Source: Anniella stebbinsi
Lineage: Eukaryota; Chordata; Lepidosauria; Squamata; Anniellidae
Direction of reading: 5' to 3'
NCBI GenBank assembly: GCA_029215795.1
Contig: JARDYH010000001.1
Span: forward strand, 191,711,654-191,775,653
DNA: 64,000 nt
The translations under genes were made by a program, and so were the position numbers. Below the pieces are notes generated by a model. It did not search any database, had not been told where the DNA came from, and saw only the letters and a program-made list of their open reading frames with translations. Positions 33,944-44,331 of the stretch are shown here, one piece after another; within the stretch, counting starts at the first letter, position 1, and each line of letters begins with the position of its first letter.

Positions 33944-36325
33944 CATCATCATCATCATCATCGTAATAATAATAGACACAATACAAATGCAAAAATAATC
34001 CAACAACAACTGGCCATCAAATTCAACCTTATTAAACAACCTACACCATATCATACATATTTACCCAAAAAAATCTTGGAAAATGCAGATCATAAAATAT
34101 ATGGGACAGAACAATTCATACAGACAAGACAATACCTTGCAACTGACCAGACATAATGTCCATAGACAAAAAAGGAAAACACACATACCTCATCAACATA
34201 GCTTTCTTAAATTCCGGGACACTAAGTTGATGAATCTCTTCCGGCAGGCCATTCCACAGTCTGGGAGCTGCAGAAGAAAAGGTCCTCTGGGTAACGGTTG
34301 TCAGTCTAGTTTTTGCTGACTGTAGTAAATTCTTCCCAGAGGACCTTAATGTGCTGGGAGGATTGTACGGGAGAAGGAGATCGTGCAGATTACTTGGACC
34401 CAAACCATGTAGGGCTTTAAAGGTAATGACCAACACTTTATACTTCGCCCGGAAACTAATTGGCAGCCAGTGGAATGATTTTAAAGTAGGTGCAATATGG
34501 TCACCCCTAGGTGTACCGGTGACCAACCTGGCTGCCATATTTTGAACTAGTTGAACTTCCGGACTAGGCACAGAGGTATCCCTATGTACAACACATTGCA
34601 GAAGTCGAACTTTGTTGTTACCAGCATGTGCACTACCATCTTTAGGTCTTCCAACTCTAGGATGGGGCGCAGCTGGCGTATCAGCCAAAGCTGATAGTAG
34701 ACACTCCTGACCGTCACATCTATCTGCTGTTCATCTGGAGCGACGGATCTAGGAGCACCCCCAAGCTGCGAACACAGTCTTTCAGGGGGAGTGTAACCCC
34801 ATCCAGAACTGGTTGACACACCTCCAAACCCAGGTTGGGGCTTTTGACAGTAAGCACCTCTGTCTTGTCTAGATTCAGTTTCAGTTTGTTTTTCCTCATC
34901 CAGCCCATTACCGCCTCCAAGCATTCATTCAGAGGAGCTGACGCTGCTGTCAAAGACATAGAGAAATATATTTGGGTGTCATCAGCATACTGATAGCACC
35001 CCACTCCATGCCCCCGGATAACCTCTCCCAGCAGTTTCATATAGATGTTAAACAGCATTGGGGATAGGATGGTGCCGTGTGGTACACCATACAACAACTC
35101 TATCTTTGATGAGCAGCTATCCCCAAGCATCACCATCTGGAACCTACCTGAAAGATAGGACTGGAACCATTGAAGCACAATGCCCCAGATTCCCAACCCC
35201 CTCAGGCGTTCCAGAAGGATACCATGGTCAATGGTATCGAAAGCCACTAAGAGATCCAGAAGTAGCAACAGGGACACACTCCCCGTCAATACTTATGCGT
35301 AGATCATCCACTAAGGCGACCATAGCAGTCTCAACTCTGTATCCTGCTCTGAAGTTGATTTGAAATGGGTCCAGAAAATCTGTATTGGAGGTGGAAGGCA
35401 ACTGCCCTCTCAATCACCTTGCCCAAAAATGGAAGGTTTGATACTGACCTGTAGTTATTAAGGGCCAGGGGGTCTAGGGAGGGCTTTTTTAGAAGCGGAC
35501 ATGCTACCGGTTCTTTTAAACATGTTGGAAACTCCCCTCCCTGAAATATGCATTAATAATATGTTGTAATTGTAGTCTAATTGCATGTCCTCCCTGGGCG
35601 ACCTGCCAAGAAGGATAGGGATCGAGAGGACAAGTTGTCCTCCTCACTCGTCCAAGCAGCTTGTCCACGTCCTCGGTACTCACCAACTGAAACTGATCCA
35701 GTGTAATTCTACTCGCAGAGTTGCTGGACACTCCATTGTCAGCTTCTGCTATAACGATGGTGTCTAAGTCGGCTCTTCTCCGAGAGATTTTATCTGTGAA
35801 ATGACCGTTAAAGGCATCTGAACTACCGAATACTCTAAGATCAAGTTCAGGGGGGAAGGTGTCTGTGTTAGACCCCTCACCACCCTGAACAGTTCTGCTA
35901 GATGTGAATTCGCAGACGCAATGTGTGCAGAGAAGGAAGTTTTCTTCGCTGCACATATTGCCACCCCGTAGGAATAAAGATGTTCTCTATGTCGTGTCTT
36001 GTCGGATATAAGTTGAGTTTTCCACCATCGATGCTCCAGTCATGATTCCTGCTTCAACTCCCTGAGATCTTCTGTGTACTAGGGTGCCCAATTGGAAGCA
36101 GGTCAGAGAGGATGTTTGGGGGCGATCGTGTCGATAGCCCAAGTTAGGTCTTGATTCCATCTATTGACCAGGGCTTCTACAAGATCGTCGACGATACCAG
36201 CCATAGAACCCTCTAAGGCTGGTATACAACGTATATAGGATGGGAACAGGGATAGCGGTGCAACTCCCTTCTCCATCCACACATTCAGCCTATATGGTTT
36301 GGGTGACAAAGATACCAACATCTCC
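33944..36325 (-). pseudogene. L2-type LINE, long partial copy
   Basis: This is the longest L2 copy here. Reading down the minus strand, codons near 36320-36103 give the end of the endonuclease part (W-x-x-D-L-T-W-A-I-D). At 35956-35516 is the linker before RT (F-T-D-K-I-S-R, T-C-P-L-D-P-Y-P-S). Near 35289-34720 is the RT core: F-D-T-I-D-H-G-I-L (A motif), Y-G-V-P-H-G-T-I-L-S-P, then Q-Y-A-D-D-T-Q-I-Y with the catalytic D-D. At 34688-34190 is the C-terminal region. The 3' UTR ends near 33975 in a repeat seen as (ATC)n and (AAT)n. Several frameshifts break the frame, so no full protein can be made. The 5' end is missing. Confidence 0.88.
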
Positions 36326-37317
36326 CCTTATAAGCTCTCTCACTCACTGTAGTCTACACAGTTTTATTTCCTGGTGTTCTCCTTTGCCTTCTGCATGTCT
36401 TCTTTGCTCATTTTGCACAAGCTTCCTCTTCCCGCATCTCCCCTTAAATTCCCCTCTCAAGACTCATGTCTTCCATGCTTCCCCTTCCAGCTTTATCTGT
36501 CTCACCTGTATCTGGGCCTTTCTAGTAGGGTTGCCAGATAGGGTTGCTTGAGGCCTGACACTCAAATTTTAGGACTTTAAAAAACCTAAAATAACTATAC
36601 TTTCCTACTCTGACAGTGCAATTATATTCACATCTTTGCAAAGATAACAGGACTCTCGAGTAGAGATGTCAGAAAAATCTGCAACAGATTCGAATGAGTT
36701 CAGATTTCTATGAATCCGACCTGCAGATTCCACAGCAGAGTGGCTTTTACTGAGGTTTTTTTTTTTACTTTCCAGAATAGTACACAAATTTAGCTGTACA
36801 AAATATGAAAGTTGTACAGAAATGTAGAAACTAAGGATATATATAAAGCATTTAAAAAAAAACAACACCCATACACAATGTACTATAAATCTCTGGTCTC
36901 TTTTAAGCCTCTGCAGTGTAGCAATCTTGTGTGTGTGTGTTGGCTCTGGTCATTGACTGTACGCTGTGCTAAGGAAAATATGCAAAATGTTACATGCCAG
37001 AAAGTTCCATAAATTGTGGCAGACTTTTTTGTGTACCTTCTGAAAGGAGAAAAATATCTGAATCCGTCAATGAGTGGACAATGGAACGAAAGATGCCTGA
37101 CAATCCATGAAACACAGATGGAACAGATTTAACAAAATCCATAAAATTGATAGGCTGTATAGAACTGCAGCCTATGGACATGAAATGTATGCAATTTAGC
37201 ATGTAAAAAAAACACTTTTTGAATTATTAAGTTTAGAATGATAAATGTCTTTGTTTTACTCAAACAACAACAAATATACTCAGCATCAGTAATGGAGTTT
37301 TAATATGCTGCACTTTA
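36326..37317. other. Unassigned sequence
   Basis: No supported gene. A CT-rich stretch lies at about 36330-36510, and TAGAGATGTCAG near 36661 resembles the end of the hAT-like element at 49769 but has no partner that I can place. Confidence 0.35.
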
Positions 37318-37415
37318 AACAGTCCAATCCTATAAAGAAATACTCAGAAGTAAGACCCATTAAGTTCAATGGAGCTTACTGCCAGGTAAGTGGATATAGG
37401 ATTGCATCCTAGCTA
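37318..37415. repeat. AGAAGTAAG repeat, both arms
   Basis: AGTCCAATCCTATAAAGAAA, ACTCAGAAGTAAGACCCATT, then CAATGGAGCTTACTGCCAGG and TAAGTGGATATAGGATTGCA give a symmetrical copy: the outer AATCCTAT pairs with ATAGGATT. This is the clearest copy of the family in the window. Confidence 0.65.
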
Positions 37416-37989
37416 TAGCAGTACCAGCTGGAAATCTGAGACAAGTAAGAAGCAAGGGGAATCAGAGGTGATGTTGCCATCTTATTGAAGCAATATGCTT
37501 GGCAAACTCTGTGACATTATCAGGGCCCCCCGATAATATCACTAAGCCTTAAATTTTAAAATATCAGATTTTAGAGACCTGGTAAGCCCTCTTTCTGAGA
37601 CACAGACAGAAGGATTTCCACTTTGCTATCCTAGGAGGCCTGATAAGTGGTAGAACATTCTCCAACTTTCACAGAAAAGGCTTCCAGACTGGCTTTCTAA
37701 ATGGCTGGAACCCTACATAAAGCTTTTGCTTTGGAGGAACACTAAGTTCTGGACATTCTGCCAGAGGTTTACAAACTGCCAGATAGGCCTTCCTTGCTGT
37801 TCTCGGTCCAGACCTGCTTCCCTTGGATTTAATTGCCTTCAACTCTCATCCTCATTTGTTGTGCCTTCAGCTACATTTGGCTACAATTACTACATCACTT
37901 AAGAAAAGTATTGTCTTTATACCACTTGTAAACAAGCTTACTTATACTCCAAAAGCCTGCCTGCCAATACACAACCAACAACCTTATGT
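37416..37989. other. Unassigned sequence
   Basis: No supported feature. Confidence 0.4.
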
Positions 37990-38130
37990 CTACTTGAAAG
38001 TAAATCATACTGTGTTCAATGGGGCTGACTCCTAGTTAAAATGTACATAGGATTATAGTATTAGGCTGCAGTCCTAATCATACTTACTAGGGCATAACCC
38101 TCATTGAAAATAATAGGACTTCTGAGTAGA
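37990..38130. repeat. AGAAGTAAG repeat, decayed pair
   Basis: GTGTTCAATGGGGCTGACTCC with ACATAGGATTATAG, then GCTGCAGTCCTAATCATACTT with AATAGGACTTCTGAGTAGAAG, are two decayed copies of the same family. Confidence 0.5.
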
Positions 38131-38238
38131 AGTCCCTGAAAATAATAGGACTTCACAGGATCGTGTGGTTAGTCATTTGTGGCACATTGACAGACTGAAT
38201 TTTTTTAAAGAACCAACTCTCTTCTGGTTGATGAAAAT

Positions 38239-39819
38239 TAGGGGTGTGCACTGGATCGGCTCCGATCCACGATCCAGAGCCGATCCAGGGGAAATCGGAT
38301 ACAATTATCTGATTTCCGATCCCCCCTCTGGATCGTCCGATCTTTTCTGAACCGGTCCGGAAGGACCTGATCCGGTTCGGGAAAAATCGGAGGATCGGCG
38401 GGCGCCCACTGGCACCAACCGCCGCTTCCACTGGTGGGCGCAAGTGGGCGCCCGCCGATGAAAGCGGACAGCGGGGGGGGCTTACCTGGCGGGGCGTCCT
38501 CCTCCTCCCGTTGCCGGCTGTAAACTACTGCAAACTAGGCCTTGCGGCCTAGTTTACAGGAGAGCGCTACCTGGTGCTCCCCTGTAAACTAGGCCGCGAG
38601 GCCTAGTTCGCAGTAGTTTACAGCCAGCAACGGATGGAGGAGGACGTCCCACCAAGTAAGGAGTGGGAGGGCTTACCTAGGGGGGCTGTCCGCTGCCATC
38701 GGTGGGCGCCAGCGGGCACCCGCCGATGGAAGCGGACAGCGGGGGGAGGCTTACCTGCCGGGGCCCCTCCGCTGCCATCCGCTGCCGCCAGGGCGGCAGC
38801 GGATGGCAGCGGAGGGGCCCCGTGAGGTAAGGGGGATCGCGAGGGGGGAGGAGGGAGGGAGGCACTTATCTGCGGGGCCGTCCGGCGCCTTCACCTGTGT
38901 AGATCTACTGAGGACTAGGCTTCGCGGCCTAGTCCTCAGTAGATCTACACAGGTGAAGGCGCCGGATGGCCCCGCAGGTAAGGAGGATCGCCAGGGGGGC
39001 TTATCTGCAGAGGCCCCTCCGCTGCCATCCCCAGGAGGTACGGAGGATCGTGAGGGAGGAGGGAGGGGGGCCACTTACCTGTGGGGCCCACTTACTTGTG
39101 GGGCCTAGTCCTCAGTAGATCTACACAGGTGAAGGCGCCGGATGGCCCCGCAGGTAAGGAGGACCGCCAGGGGGGCTTATCTGCAGAGGCCCCTCCGCTG
39201 CCATCCCCAGGAGGTACGGAGGATCGTGAGGGAGGAGGGAGGGGGGCCACTTACCTGTGGGGCCCACTTACTTGTGGGGCCTAGTCCTCAGTAGATCTAT
39301 GCAGGTGAAGGCTCCAGATGGCCCCGCAGGTAAGGAGGATCACTGGGGGGGCTTACCTGGCGGGGGCCCTCCACTGCCCTCCGCTGCCGCCCGGGCGGCA
39401 GCGGAGGACAGCGGAGGGGCCCCGGCAGGTAAGGAGAATCGCGAGGGGGCTCCCACTTACATGCCGGGGTCGTCTGCTGCTGTCCGCTGGCCCCCGCAGG
39501 CGCCAGCGAACGGAAGCAGAAGGGCCCTACAGCTAAGAAGTGCAAGGGGGGGAGGGACAGGGAGGGGGGAGTTAGGCCCCCCCTCACCCCCCTGCCGCCA
39601 TTTTCCCCCATAGACTTGCATTGGGGGAAATCTTTCTTTCCCCCAATGCAAGTCTATGGGAAAAAATGGCGTCCAATCCAAAAATCGGACATCCGATTTT
39701 CGGATCGGGATCGGGTCCAATCCGATCCAGGGGACCTCCAATTTTGTTCCGATCTGATCTGGAACAAAATTGGAGGTCCCGATCCGGTCCCGATCCAGGG
39801 GGGTCCGTGCACACCCCTA
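38239..39819. mobile_element. hAT-type non-autonomous element with hairpin modules
   Basis: The exact 8-mer ATGAAAAT flanks the element at 38231-38238 and 39820-39827. The 13-bp ends TAGGGGTGTGCAC and GTGCACACCCCTA are perfect inverted repeats. Eight-base duplication and end type fit hAT. The 1581 bp are very GC-rich, with at least five palindromes (around 38519-38628, 38780-38816, 38890-38956, 39378-39412 and 39603-39660) and many CAGGTAAG or CTTACCTG sites. No transposase is coded; short frames seen here are by-products of GC-rich repeats. Confidence 0.85.
38928..39282. repeat. 176-bp tandem duplication inside the hAT element
   Basis: CCTAGTCCTCAGTAGATCTA starts at 38928, 39104 and 39280, an exact spacing of 176 both times. 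The first two units are almost identical (for example GGAGGATCGCC against GGAGGACCGCC). A third unit begins and then diverges. The repeat unit carries one arm of the AGTAGATCTACACAGGTGA hairpin. Confidence 0.92.
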
Positions 39820-39827
39820 ATGAAAAT

Positions 39828-40129
39828 GTCACTGCTTGATTATCTGGAAACAATTTTTCTTCATCACAGGCTACCAGATAAATTTTAGATTCACTTCAGC
39901 ACCAGTTGGGCATGGTTGCGAGGGAGCCAGCTCTCCAAGCATGAGCAGCCCCAGTGATGAAGCATCTCAGCCCCAGTGATAAAGTGTCTGCAAACAAGCT
40001 AGTTAAGCAATTATGCAAGGTTAGCAACAGGGTAAGGAAGTCAGGGCACTCAACTCCCCCCTCCATACTCACAGTAAGTAACTGTAAAAAAATAACTATA
40101 AATAAATTCCCCACCTCTCCTAGTAACTA
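39828..40129. other. Unassigned sequence
   Basis: No supported feature. Confidence 0.4.
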
Positions 40130-40250
40130 AGAGCCTATCTACACTACTGCTTTAAAACAATTTATAACAGGTTTAAACCAGTTAATAATGGTTATTAACC
40201 GGTTTAAAACTGTTATAAACCGTTTTAAAGCAGTAGTGTAGATAGGCTCT
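40130..40250. mobile_element. Palindromic MITE, 121 bp
   Basis: AGAGCCTATCTACACTACTGC and its reverse complement GCAGTAGTGTAGATAGGCTCT form the ends, and the match continues to the centre (TTTAAAC-GGTT blocks), so the whole element is one palindrome. TAA stands on both sides of GAGCC...GGCTC, which would fit the 3-bp duplication of PIF/Harbinger elements, though three bases are weak evidence. Confidence 0.75.
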
Positions 40251-40330
40251 AAGTTTTAAAACACACCCAAATAAAAAAACAGTTATAAAGGTAGAAAGCC
40301 AGCAGAGGTGTGGGGGGCTGTCCAGTGTAT

Positions 40331-41201
40331 TGCGCTGAATGTTATATCATATGTGCTACTTATCTGCATGCTGGACAGAAGTTGTGGGTGTGTGCTAGGT
40401 GTAACGGGAACTCAGGGTACCATGGATGTGGGGAAATGTAGTCATGAGGTCCAGGAAAAACATTTAGGTTGATAGGTAGGAGGTTGAAATCCAGGACTAC
40501 CAAGGTGGCGTTCTCTGAAATGCTACCAGTTCCGCATGCAGGACCAGGTAGACAGGAGAAGCACAAAAATCTTAATGCATGGATGAGATGGTGGTGCAGG
40601 GAAGAGGGCTTCAGATTTGTTAGGCACTGAGGAACAGTTTGGGACAAGCTGGGCCTGAACAAGAGGGATAGGCTCCCCTTGAATCAAAATGGAACCAGAC
40701 TGCTGGCAAAAAAAAAATAAGAAGTGGTGGAGCATGTTTTTAAACTAAACCCTGGGGGAAAGCTAACAGGAGCTGGGAAGCATCCAGTTCGTGTTAAATC
40801 ATACCAAGGGGATGAAGATGAAAAGCCTTTTGATTACCCAAATGTGGAAGGGGAGGAAATAGAGCACGAGTATATTGTAGAACATGATAGCCAATCAAAG
40901 AGACCTTAAGTGCGTAGCAAAAGATGCACACGCCAGAGACATCTGGGGGGAGATCCTGTATAGGTGTTTCTACTGAAATACTAGAAGACTCTGAGGCAAA
41001 ATGGAAGAACCTAGATATAGTGAGCATTATAGAAACCTGGTGGAACAGAGGTAAACAGTGGGATACGGTCATCTCTGGATAAGCTCTACAGGAAGGCCAT
41101 GGAATGGTGCACTGGGGGAAGTCGTGCTTTCTACATCAAAGAGGGCACTTTTTCAAGTAGTCTAGAACACCTAAAAGGGCTAGACTCTTCCACAGAAGAG
41201 C
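40331..41201 (+). pseudogene. CR1-like LINE, piece 1: end of ORF1 and start of ORF2
   Basis: Near 40570-40700 the text L-N-A-W-M-R-W-W-C-R-E-E-G-F, then N-Q-N-G-T-R-L-L-A, looks like the C-terminal part of the esterase-like ORF1 found in some CR1-clade LINEs. Near 41010-41075 the text S-I-I-E-T-W-W-N-R-G matches the early part of the CR1 endonuclease (E-T-W-W-N). Stops and frameshifts separate these parts. The 5' limit is a guess. The piece ends exactly at the solo LTR insertion. Confidence 0.65.
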
Positions 41202-41574
41202 TGTCGTAAATCACCGGCATTAAACTCGATAAGCAGGAGGAAAACATCAATAAACAGTCCACGGTCAAAAGCAGAAGTATCCGTCAGAAGCTGGGTCAAA
41301 CAATACTCAGTTCAGGAAAGTGTCAAAGAGTAGTCACGGTCTGGTCCAAGGTCAGGATATGTCCAGGCAAAATCAAGGAGCTGGTATGCAAGTGACGAAG
41401 ACAAGTCAACAAGTTTTGGCATGTATTTTATGGGGTGGTGGTGATTGGGAATTGTTCTCAGCTGCATTGGCCTTCAGCTAGCTTCTGCCTGTTCCTGTGA
41501 AAGGCCACTCCCCAAACACTCCCAGGCTCAGCTGTTCCTCCTTTCTGTTTAATCCCTCAAACTGAAGCACAACA
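41202..41574. mobile_element. Solo LTR
   Basis: The 373-bp insertion begins TGTCGT and ends ACAACA, so it has the TG...CA ends of an LTR in a short inverted repeat. AGAGC stands at 41197-41201 and 41575-41579 as a 5-bp duplication. It interrupts the CR1 endonuclease. No second LTR or coding part is present, as expected after recombination between two LTRs. Five bases fit both gypsy-type and retroviral elements. Confidence 0.75.
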
Positions 41575-42229
41575 AGAGCCATGGGTGAAAATACCAGGCC
41601 CTAAAACTAATTTAGTGCTAGGAACATGCTATCTTCCCCCAGACCAGAATGCTCAGGGCGACCTTGAGATGGAAAATGAAACCAGGGAGGCCTCCAAAAG
41701 AAGAAGTGTTGTAATAATGAGTGACTTCAATTACCCCAATGTTGACTGGATAAATGAATGTTCCAGGCACAACAAACTTAAATTTCTCAATGCCCTAAAT
41801 GACTTTGCCCTAGAATAGTTGGTCATGGAACCGACCAGAAGGGAGACGACTCTGAACACCCAGGACCAAGTAGGAGATGTAAATGCTGTTGAGCCAATTG
41901 GAAACAGTGCCCACAGATTATATATATATTTAAGTGGGAAAATGCCAAGATGTCCAAAACACTTCAAAAAAGGAAACTTCTCTAAAATGAGGGAACTGGT
42001 GAAAAGGAAATTGAAAGGGGGAGTCAAGAAGGTTAAATCCCTTCAAAATGTGTAGAGGTTACTCAAAACCACACTAATAAAAGCCAGCTAAAATATATAC
42101 CGCAGATTAGGAAATGTAGCACCAAGTCCAAGAGGTCACCAGCATGGTTAGCAAGCATATAAGTCTTTCCAAGTGAGGAAAAGAAAAGGGAGCACAAGTT
42201 TGCACAAAGGAGAGGAAAGCAGACAATAA
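41575..42229 (+). pseudogene. CR1-like LINE, piece 2: endonuclease C-terminal half
   Basis: The frame from 41585 to 41818 reads G-T-C-Y-L-P-P-D-Q-N, then M-S-D-F-N-Y-P-N-V-D-W, the late motifs of the APE-type endonuclease that nicks target DNA in CR1 LINEs (G-D-F-N is changed to S-D-F-N here). After a stop, L-V-M-E-P-T-R and Q-V-G-D-V continue the domain. The linker to RT follows. It is inactive by stops and frameshifts. Confidence 0.8.
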
Positions 42230-43295
42230 CTGGGTTTGGATGACACAATAATCCCATAATAGGTAACCCATCATGCTTTATCATTTCATCTGGTGGGAGT
42301 TTTTTAACCCCCGATGGCTTATTTGGCTAAAATAACCCACTCTGATAACGCATGGTCTGCAGAGTGAGTTATTTAACCCATCATGGGTTATTGTGTCGTG
42401 TTGGGTCGCAGTAGGTTATTTTGGCTGGCTACAGAGCTATGTTACAAGAACAATCAAAGCAACTACTGCTCTGATTTTTGCTGGCTTACTGATTAAGAAC
42501 ATGTTAAAGGGACCAAGCCAGCAGTGTTGAGGAGGCAGGCTATGAGGTTTGGTCCCGATTCTGCGAACTCCCCAAGGTGTTATAGGCATATCCCGCTTTT
42601 TGTTGCACCTCAGATTTTCATTATTTTCACAGTTAGTGCTGGGTTTTCATAGTGCTTCGAGAGCCTCCTTAGTAGGGGAGGCAGGATATGAGGGTTGTCC
42701 TGATCCTGCAAACTCCCAAAGTGTTATAGGCATCTCCCCCTATTTGGTGCACTTGGGATTTTCACTGTTTTCAGAGTTAGGGTTTTGGGTTTTCGTAGTG
42801 CATCGAGTCCCTCCTTAGTAGAGGAGACCAGCAATGAGGTTTGGTCCCGATCCTGCAACCACCCAAGGTTTTCTAGGCACTTGGGATTTTTGCTTCTCTG
42901 GAGTAAATGTGCAGGCGGCATGGGCACCTCCTAACTAGGAGAGGCTGTGTGTGGAGTGTGGTCCCGATCCTGCAATTTCCAAAGTTTTCTAGCCACTTCC
43001 CCCTTTTGGTGGGACTTGGGATTTTGGATCCTCTGGATTTGATCATGGATTGGGTGTCCCCTGTCTAGGAGAGGCTGTGTGTGGAGTTTGGTCCCGATCC
43101 TGCAAACCTCCAGCACTTCAGAGGTGAAAACAGGGTCACTGCTTGGGCAGGAGAATTAGGGGCAGTGGGGTGAGACAAATTACACAGTAGCTTAATAAGC
43201 TACTCACAGTAGTTTGTCTGATTGTGTGGAGAATACCAGTAATACTGTGAGTAGCTTATTAACCCATCATGCTTAAAGTGATATCTGAACGCAGC
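42230..43295. mobile_element. DNA transposon relic carrying a tandem array
   Basis: This 1.07-kb insertion splits the CR1 linker. The left end CTGGGTTTGGATGACACAAT resembles the complement of the right end GTGATATCTGAACGCAGCC. CAATAA at 42224-42229 is repeated at 43296-43301 as a partial target-site duplication. Near the ends AACCCATCATG and TTATTAACCCATCATGC recur. The centre is a tandem array. No transposase frame is seen. Confidence 0.65.
42531..43115. repeat. Tandem array, 117-148 bp units
   Basis: The anchor GGTCCCGATCCTGCAA or a close variant starts near 42551, 42695, 42843, 42960 and 43090. Each unit then has a GTTTTCTAG- or GTGTTATAGGCA-like block, a CCCCTTTTGGTG-like block, GGGATTTT and a CTTAGTAGG- or CTAGGAGAGG-like end. 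Spacings are about 144, 148, 117 and 130. Units differ by small deletions. Confidence 0.85.
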
Positions 43296-43301
43296 CAATA
43301 A

Positions 43302-43620
43302 GATATGAAAAAACGAAGATTTTGAAGAGCATAGCACTAAGAATATCAAAGCCAACAATCAAGAATCCTTTAACTATATCAGAAGCAGAAAACTAGCTAG
43401 GGAGGTGGTTGGACCGTTGGATGACAACGAAGTTAAAGGATTACTAGAGGACGAAAAGGAGATTGCAGAGAAACTGTATGAATTCTTCTCATCGGATTTC
43501 ACTGCAGAAGATATAGGACAGATACCTGTGCCTGAATTTATGTTTTCAGGAAGGGAGTCTGAAGAATTGAGGCAAACAGTGGTGATAAAAGTTGATGTTC
43601 ATATTGATAAACTGAAAGCA
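43302..43620 (+). pseudogene. CR1-like LINE, piece 3: linker before RT
   Basis: The frame reads S-F-N-Y-I-R-S-R-K near 43365, then G-P-L-D-D-N-E-V-K, E-I-A-E-K-L-Y-E-F-F-S-S-D-F and I-D-K-L-K-A at the end. These are the usual steps just before the RT domain in CR1 ORF2. The last 15 bases (43606-43620) are the left copy of the L1 target-site duplication. Confidence 0.8.
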
Positions 43621-43712
43621 GGGGGCGTGGCTATGATCGAGTCGGAGTAAGGTCGCAGATCTTCTGAGCTCCCTAAAAAAGCTTTGAATTAAGCACTAAT
43701 TCCTTATCGTGA

Positions 43713-44105
43713 AGAGTTATAAAAGGCATGATATATCGACTGGAAGTGAATAATCATTGAGGCTGAGTTGGGAACGGGCAAGAGCTTGCCGAAGGCTGCC
43801 TGCTCGTCTTGGCTGTAAAAGCGAAACCAAATTCCTCAGACAACGGAGGAGGAGACGCCATTAATGAGGTAATTTATGGACTTATAATTGAAGATATAAC
43901 CCAGCTGCTTGACTTAAAGTATTAAAAGGCATTATATATTGACTGGAAGTGAACAATCATTGAAGGGGGATTTGAGAGCAGCAAGAATTGCTGGCTATTA
44001 GCTGTTTCTGCTGGATGCAAAGACGGAGGAGGGAGACGCCATTACTGGAATGATTAATGGACTATAATTGGCAGCTAGCTGATTTATAGTATACTTGGAG
44101 GGAGT
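43713..44105 (+). repeat. L1 5' UTR repeated units
   Basis: AAAAGGCATGATATATCGAC near 43721 and AAAAGGCATTATATATTGAC near 43924 start two units about 203 bp apart. Both contain TGGAAGTGAAYAATCATTGA and GGAGGAGGGAGACGCCATTA-like blocks. A third, shorter unit may start near 44086. Such units resemble promoter monomers of some L1 5' UTRs; promoter action here is inference. Confidence 0.65.
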
Positions 44106-44331
44106 TTGAGAAGAAATAAAGTTAACTCCCAGTGAATTTGAACTGAAGTCTTGGTTGCAAGGCAGAGGCACGAGTAAGAGTCTCCAGGCAGACGGGGGAG
44201 GAGGGAAATTTATGAGTAAGAAGCAGAGACGGCAGAAGCCCTCTATTCCCACCCCCGCCTGGGTAAGACCTTCAAAAGAGTGAGGATCAGATCGATCGTG
44301 GCATAGATTGACCCAGGTGGATTTTCAAGAA

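Noticed and set aside
33579..34054. Frames with an aspartate or methionine run
   Set aside because: The runs are translations of the (ATC)n tail of the L2 copy.
38634..39741. Many short frames rich in G, P and A
   Set aside because: They arise from GC-rich hairpins and tandem repeats in the hAT-type element, change frame with each unit and lack any family feature.
42531..43115. Tandem units considered as a CRISPR-like array
   Set aside because: Whole units repeat with no short repeat and variable spacer pattern, and the DNA is from a vertebrate.
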